From Colius striatus (lineage: Eukaryota > Chordata > Aves > Coliiformes > Coliidae), in the NCBI RefSeq assembly GCF_028858725.1, contig NC_084766.1, positions 22,484,501-22,548,500 on the forward strand: 64,000 nt of DNA, read 5' to 3'. Under the pieces are notes generated by a model. That model did not search any database. It saw only the letters and a program-made list of their open reading frames with translations, and was not told the origin of the DNA. The translations under genes were made by a program, and so were the position numbers. The first letter of the stretch is position 1. Every line of letters starts with the position of its first letter. Below, piece after piece: positions 37,301-64,000 of the stretch.

Positions 37301-37747
37301 CAAGGTAACTTCTTCAAGTAGGATTAAAAGTAGCTTCAAGTAGCTTCAAGTAGGATTTAAAGCAGTCTTAGGTTGAAAAGCACCATTATGTACACAGCTG
37401 TTGCAAAGCAGTTCTTACAGCCCAGAACATGATCACCAGTAAGAGGTAGTTATTTTTCATGAATTAGCAAGCTTTCAATCTGAGACTACATCGGTAATGT
37501 GGAGGTGTAGCTGTTGGTCTTTTAATGCAATTAAATAATGGAGATAGACCAGTAACTCAGTGCAAGGATCAAGCCTTGGCATGTGTGGTTCTACTCACAG
37601 TTCATGTTTCTTGGGGCCAGCCATGCCTGAACTTGCAGTCAATTAAAGCTTTAGGCTCTGTCTTCATTAGCAAGTAATAAACTGCAGTACAAGCAAAAGG
37701 TGGAGAACAAAACAGTTGTTGCTGAGATCCTGACACCCATGCACTAC
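31301..37747. other. Intergenic DNA with palindrome, no gene seen
   Basis: AT-rich sequence with short frames only. Besides the palindrome at 34378-34403 I see only local duplications, such as TAGCTTCAAG copies near 37330-37352. Confidence 0.55.
34371..34423. repeat. 26 bp perfect palindrome inside a longer inverted repeat
   Basis: 34378-34403 reads GAGATAATGAGAT followed directly by its exact reverse complement, with no loop. Outer arms CACTAATGA (34371-34379) and TCATTAGTG (34415-34423) are also complementary, with an 11 nt asymmetric insert on the right. Confidence 0.9.
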
Positions 37748-38787
37748 TGTGGTGGTTTTGTCTGTACCAGCTTTTGGTAGCAGGGGTATATGGGAGTGGC
37801 TTCTTGAAACAAAAAGCTGCCAGAAGCTTCCCCTGTAACTGATAGGGCTAGGGCCAGTCAATACTATGGTGGACCCACAGCTGACCAAGGCCTGGCCAAT
37901 TAGTGATGGAGGTAACACCTCTGTGATTAATGTATTTGAGAAGGGGAAGAAGTTGCTGTACAGTGGCAAAACAGCAGCAGCATCAGGGAATGAGAACATG
38001 AGAACAACATCTTTGCAGATAACCAAGGCCAGTGGAGAAGGAGAGGGAGGAAAGTGCTCAGGCACTGGAAGAAAGATTCCCCTGTGACCTGTAGTGAAGA
38101 TCATGGTGAAGTGGCTGTACCCCTGCAGTCCACAGCGGAGCAGAGATCCACTCACAGCCTGTGGAGGGCCCCACACCAGAGCATGTGGATGCCCAAAGGA
38201 GGCTGCAACTCTGTAGGAAGCTCACCCTGGAGCAAGTTCCTGGCAGGACCTGGGAACCCCCTAGAGAGAGTGAAGCACACACCACAGAACAGGTTTGCTG
38301 TCAGGACTTGTTATCATGTGAGGGACCTGCCTTGGAGCAGCTGAAGAACTGTTCACCCTGTGGATGACCCATGTTGGGGCAGTGTCTGAGGAGCTGCCCT
38401 TGTGTGAAGGGACCCCTACTGGAGCAGTTCATAGAGGACTATGTCCCATGGGTGGGACCCCCTTGTAGCAGCAGTAGAAAGTGCAAGGGGGCCTCTCCCC
38501 AAGAAGCAGCAGCAAAGTCCATGTGCAATGAACTGACCCCAACCCCCATTCCCTGCTGCCGCTGGGACAAGGGGTGGGGAAGAAGAGGGAGAGGCCAGGA
38601 AGGAGGAGTGGATTCATTTTTATTTCTCATCTCCCTGTTCTGAAAGTTCATTACCAAATCAAGGGGAGGCTGTTTTGCCACTGATGTCAATTACTGAGTG
38701 ATCTTCCTGTCCTTATCTTGACTCACAAAGCTCTCATTATATTGCTCTCTCCTCTGTCCACTGTAGGACGGGACAACTTGGTAGCCA
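37748..38787 (+). mobile_element. LTR-like element, probable solo LTR or LTR with start of internal region
   Basis: Starts TGTGGTGGTTTTGTCTG and ends GTAGCCA. It is followed after TT by TGGCACCCAGCCAGGG (38790 on), which resembles a tRNA-Lys-type site TGGCGCCCAACGTGGG with several differences. That start, end and following site fit an LTR-PBS junction. The interior has recurring (C)TGGAGCA(R) motifs (about 38228, 38334 and 38418) with CAGTTC or GAGGAC nearby, a pattern I associate with long bird LTRs. A 169-codon minus-strand frame (37667-38176) overlaps its 5' part and is probably chance. Family not named. Confidence 0.5.
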
Positions 38788-39421
38788 TTTGGCACCCAGC
38801 CAGGGCTAAATCGCCCCAACTATCATTAAAGTTTTTAGAGCAGCCTAGAAATAAAACACATTTCTAGTTCAGCCCAGACCTTGGTCTGGTGCAGCTGAAT
38901 ACCCACTAAACAGGTCAAAAGCAGTTAGAGGCATTGCAAAAGCCTATTTCTTGAGGTTGGCTGCAAGTGAATTCAGTTTGTTCACTGAGAGCACTGCACA
39001 AACAAGCCAGATCATGGTAAGTGGTGTGCTAGCTTGGAAAGCATCAAAAAGCTCTTGGTTAAATAGTAAACGTACCTAAAAATGTTTTTTATATACTTAG
39101 TGCAGTGTTCCTGCTGGTTTCCATTTTGTAAGTGTTAATTCACAGAACACTTAAGATCAGTCAGTACATACAATGACCTTGAAACAATTATTCTTGTTTC
39201 TGCTGCACTCCATTTTGCAGATGCAGGAGTCTTTTTGATGTCACTTCCAAGAAAGCCATCATTATTGTGGTTGCATAGCAACCTAAAGGTGATAAATAAC
39301 TGGTTTAAAACAGCTGTGTATTTCTTCTCCAACAGGAGCCAAACAGTTTCCTACCACTGCAACTAATAAAAACTCTTGAAGAAAAACATATGCAGTGTTT
39401 TATGACTAAATAAGAGGTTTC
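38788..39421. other. Intergenic DNA before BTAF1 3' end
   Basis: Begins with the possible primer-binding remnant after the LTR-like element. It otherwise shows no gene. Confidence 0.5.
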
Positions 39422-39427
39422 TTTATT
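39422..39427 (-). promoter_or_regulatory. Candidate polyadenylation signal for BTAF1
   Basis: AATAAA on the minus strand (TTTATT on plus). An alternative is at 39748-39753. Confidence 0.4.
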
Positions 39428-41167
39428 CTTGTTCTTTCTGGGCACTATCACCAGATTACTGCACTGAGTTACCTTAAAGTACTTGGTATTCCAACATTAT
39501 AAAATTTCTCTGCAAACAGAACAAGCAGCCCCACCTTATCTTCTCTCCGGATCATCAGCTGAAAACAAGAGAGAAATGTCCAGTGCAGGAAGGTAGAAGT
39601 GAACTTCTATAATACTGGTAACCCATCAATGATTTCCAAGAACTTTAGTTTTTTTACTGAGTCAGCTACAGTGAAAAAGTCTTCTCTACAGAAGAAGACC
39701 CTGAACACGGACATAGGCAACATACAAGTTCTATATTCCCAGTTTTGTTTATTTTCATGGAATGCTAATTTAGTTACAATATGGCAGTTGGTAACTACTG
39801 AAATGTGACATTAACCTCCAATGCTGCAAAACAGTCTTGATTTATATATTGTTTTAAAACAATCTTATTTTACATAGTTGAGGTCTCTGGTGGTTTTTAA
39901 GCTCTGACGCTTAAGCACACAGCAAGCTACAAACCTTAGGTTTTATATTTATACATATAGTCTATGTATCCAGACAACTGCTGTAAGTTATTATTTATAA
40001 AAAGTGCATATACTGGTGCATATGCACATCTAGAAACACACTTTCACTACTGCCTCCCTTTTATAAAAAAAGCTGTGTAACGTACAGCCATATTATTCTC
40101 ACTCACTGCTATTAAAAGTCCTTTACTAGCTTTGTTACACACTTCAACTATTCAATTCCCTCAAACCAAATGTAGGTATTTCTAGGTATATTTTCTCCTA
40201 AAGAACAAAAAAAAAGTCCTCCCTATTCCTTTAAGAAGCTTTAAATCATGCATCAGTTTAGTAAACAGTCACTTTAGCATGGATTGTAGAATCCTAGACA
40301 GTGTAAAATCTGCTCCTGGAAAACGTCTGTCTGTATATTTAATTTCTTCTTTTAGTTACAAAAAATATATAGGATTGAAACATACTGAATACATGCATCT
40401 CTCAAAGTGGCTATATTCTAGCCTTATAGATAAATTAAAAAAGTGCACCCCTGCTAACAGGATGCAAACATGGCCTCAAATAGGCCATTACCTGTGTTTA
40501 ATATAGCTCATTGCATTAAAAAGTTCAAGTCAGCTGTTCTCTCAAGATGGTGTCGAAAGACTGAAGAGCCTAATATATTTATACTCAATATACAAAGATG
40601 GGTGCACATACCTAGTGCCCTTTAATTCAATACTTTCAAGGCTTCTAGGCTTTGCCTCTGGGTGATACAAGTCCTGAAATAATCTGAAAGTTGAAGTTGA
40701 AAATTGTTTTTTAATATACTATAAAAGCAAACTGTGTTTAAAAGAAACACATACACTGAACAACCTGAAGTACTCACTGAAACAACTGTACAAAACTATT
40801 ACAGGTACAGAAAGAAATAATGGTGGACTTAGCTTCAAACAGAAGTAACACTTGTTAACATAGGTAAAAACTTGGTTTGTTTTCTTCTACTAAGTAGGAA
40901 TTCGCAGCCGTTCAGAACAAGTAGAATTCAAACCACCTCACAATGTTTACACATTTAAAGTTTTTATACAGTGCAAATGTTTTAAGACAGAGTAACTCCC
41001 CAGTGAAACAGGTGACACTACTCAGTGCCAGTCTTTTGAAGATTCTTCTTTCAATAAGTCATATTTACACATTAAGCTAAAGGTTCACCATATATGCTTT
41101 GAAGTTTGCTGAATATCAGCAGAAAAATACGTGAACTAGCAGCAGTTGTATGACGAATATATGATGG
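39422..41167 (-). other. BTAF1: BTAF1 3' UTR (end inferred)
   Basis: Lies downstream of the BTAF1 stop on the minus strand and is AT-rich. Minus-strand AATAAA hexamers are at 39748-39753 and 39422-39427. Either would give a UTR of about 1.4-1.75 kb. The true end cannot be fixed from sequence. Confidence 0.5.
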
Positions 41168-63244
<22,077 letters not shown>

Positions 63245-64000
63245 CTAAAACAGTGAAACAAAAATAGGTTTTTAATTATTTAGGATCAGAGGATAAAAAC
63301 TACACTGGGCAGCTGAAACAATACTACTTTATTCTTAAAGTTTGAAGTGCTGCAGAGTTAGTTATTTTTAGTCTTGTGCAAAAGAGCAGGACTTCATTAG
63401 ATCAAATCATACACTTAAATACTGTTCTTTCCAAAAGCAACCTGTTTAAGTATTGACCAGAATTGCTCCTGATTTCTAACAGAAGATATTTATCATGTTT
63501 GCAGTAATGTAGCCAACAAAACCAGTTTTCATTTAGTTGTACCTCACTCTGTTGAAAGACACTAGTTTTCAGAGAAAGAGCAACTAGAAGGTATTACTGT
63601 TTTCATGAAGTTTATAAGCTGAAAAGCAATATTGTTTTTGTCTCTTGAGAACTTCATATTTCTCCTTATATTTCTCTATAACTCTTTATATTTATAAAAC
63701 ACAGTTTGGATCTCCACTGATGAATATGTTGAGATCTGCAAAACACATTTCTGAGAATTACTGTTCTGAATAGCTTACTAACCTGCCTCACTTGGCTAAA
63801 TACTAAAAAAAAAAAAAATTAGTGAACAAGTGATATGGGAAAGCAGATTTTAACCACTGCTATGCTCCCAACAAACATTATCAGTGGAATACACTATGAG
63901 TTCTGTAAAGGACAGAAAGATCAGTAGAAAGATGTACTACAGACACATCTGTTTTTGGTATTTTTGATACATCACCAGACTAGAAATTGTCTTATCAAGA
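63245..64000 (-). other. BTAF1: BTAF1 intron upstream of exon 9, to window edge
   Basis: No further BTAF1 exon found before the window ends. The rest of the N-terminal HEAT region must lie beyond 64000. Confidence 0.65.

Noticed and set aside
37667..38176. 169-codon minus-strand open frame
   Set aside because: It overlaps an LTR-like repeat, has no recognisable domain, and its composition follows the repeat.

Overview
This is a vertebrate nuclear window, almost certainly from a bird. Coding sequence is split into short exons with GT-AG borders. The interspersed repeats are dominated by CR1-type LINE tails whose ends read TTCTATGATTCTATGATT and which lack poly-A. There is also an endogenous retrovirus piece with an alpharetrovirus-style tRNA-Trp primer binding site.

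Layout. (1) 1-7314, plus strand: the last three coding exons of a CPEB2/3/4-family gene, called CPEB3 because its neighbour is BTAF1. They encode RRM2 and the C-terminal ZZ zinc-binding domain. A long U-rich 3' UTR follows, to about 10.6-10.8 kb. The introns hold a decayed tandem array with a ~159 bp period and a CR1 tail. (2) About 10.8-39.4 kb: intergenic DNA between the two converging genes. I see no convincing protein gene in it. It holds a CR1 tail nearly identical to the one in the CPEB3 intron, a broken 5' LTR-PBS-gag retroviral remnant (23.1-24.5 kb), a GC-richer block (30.5-31.3 kb), a 26 bp perfect palindrome (34.4 kb) and an LTR-like element of about 1 kb (37.7-38.8 kb). (3) 41168-63244, minus strand: 30 consecutive coding exons of BTAF1, corresponding to exons 9-38 if the bird gene has the human exon count. 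Every exon phase joins, giving 1,550 codons plus the stop. They run from the middle of the HEAT-repeat region through the whole Swi2/Snf2 ATPase to the natural C terminus. Further CR1 fragments lie in BTAF1 introns, mostly opposite in sense to the gene.

Roles. CPEB3 binds U-rich elements in mRNA 3' UTRs and controls translation. BTAF1 (the Mot1 homologue) uses ATP to strip TBP from DNA. The two genes are tail-to-tail neighbours, as in mammals, and nothing here suggests a shared pathway. I found no clearly new biological system. The best leads are the ~159 bp array, the retroviral remnant with a duplicated PSAP late-domain segment and no normal leader, the LTR-like element with a repeated GGAGCAG motif, and the palindrome.
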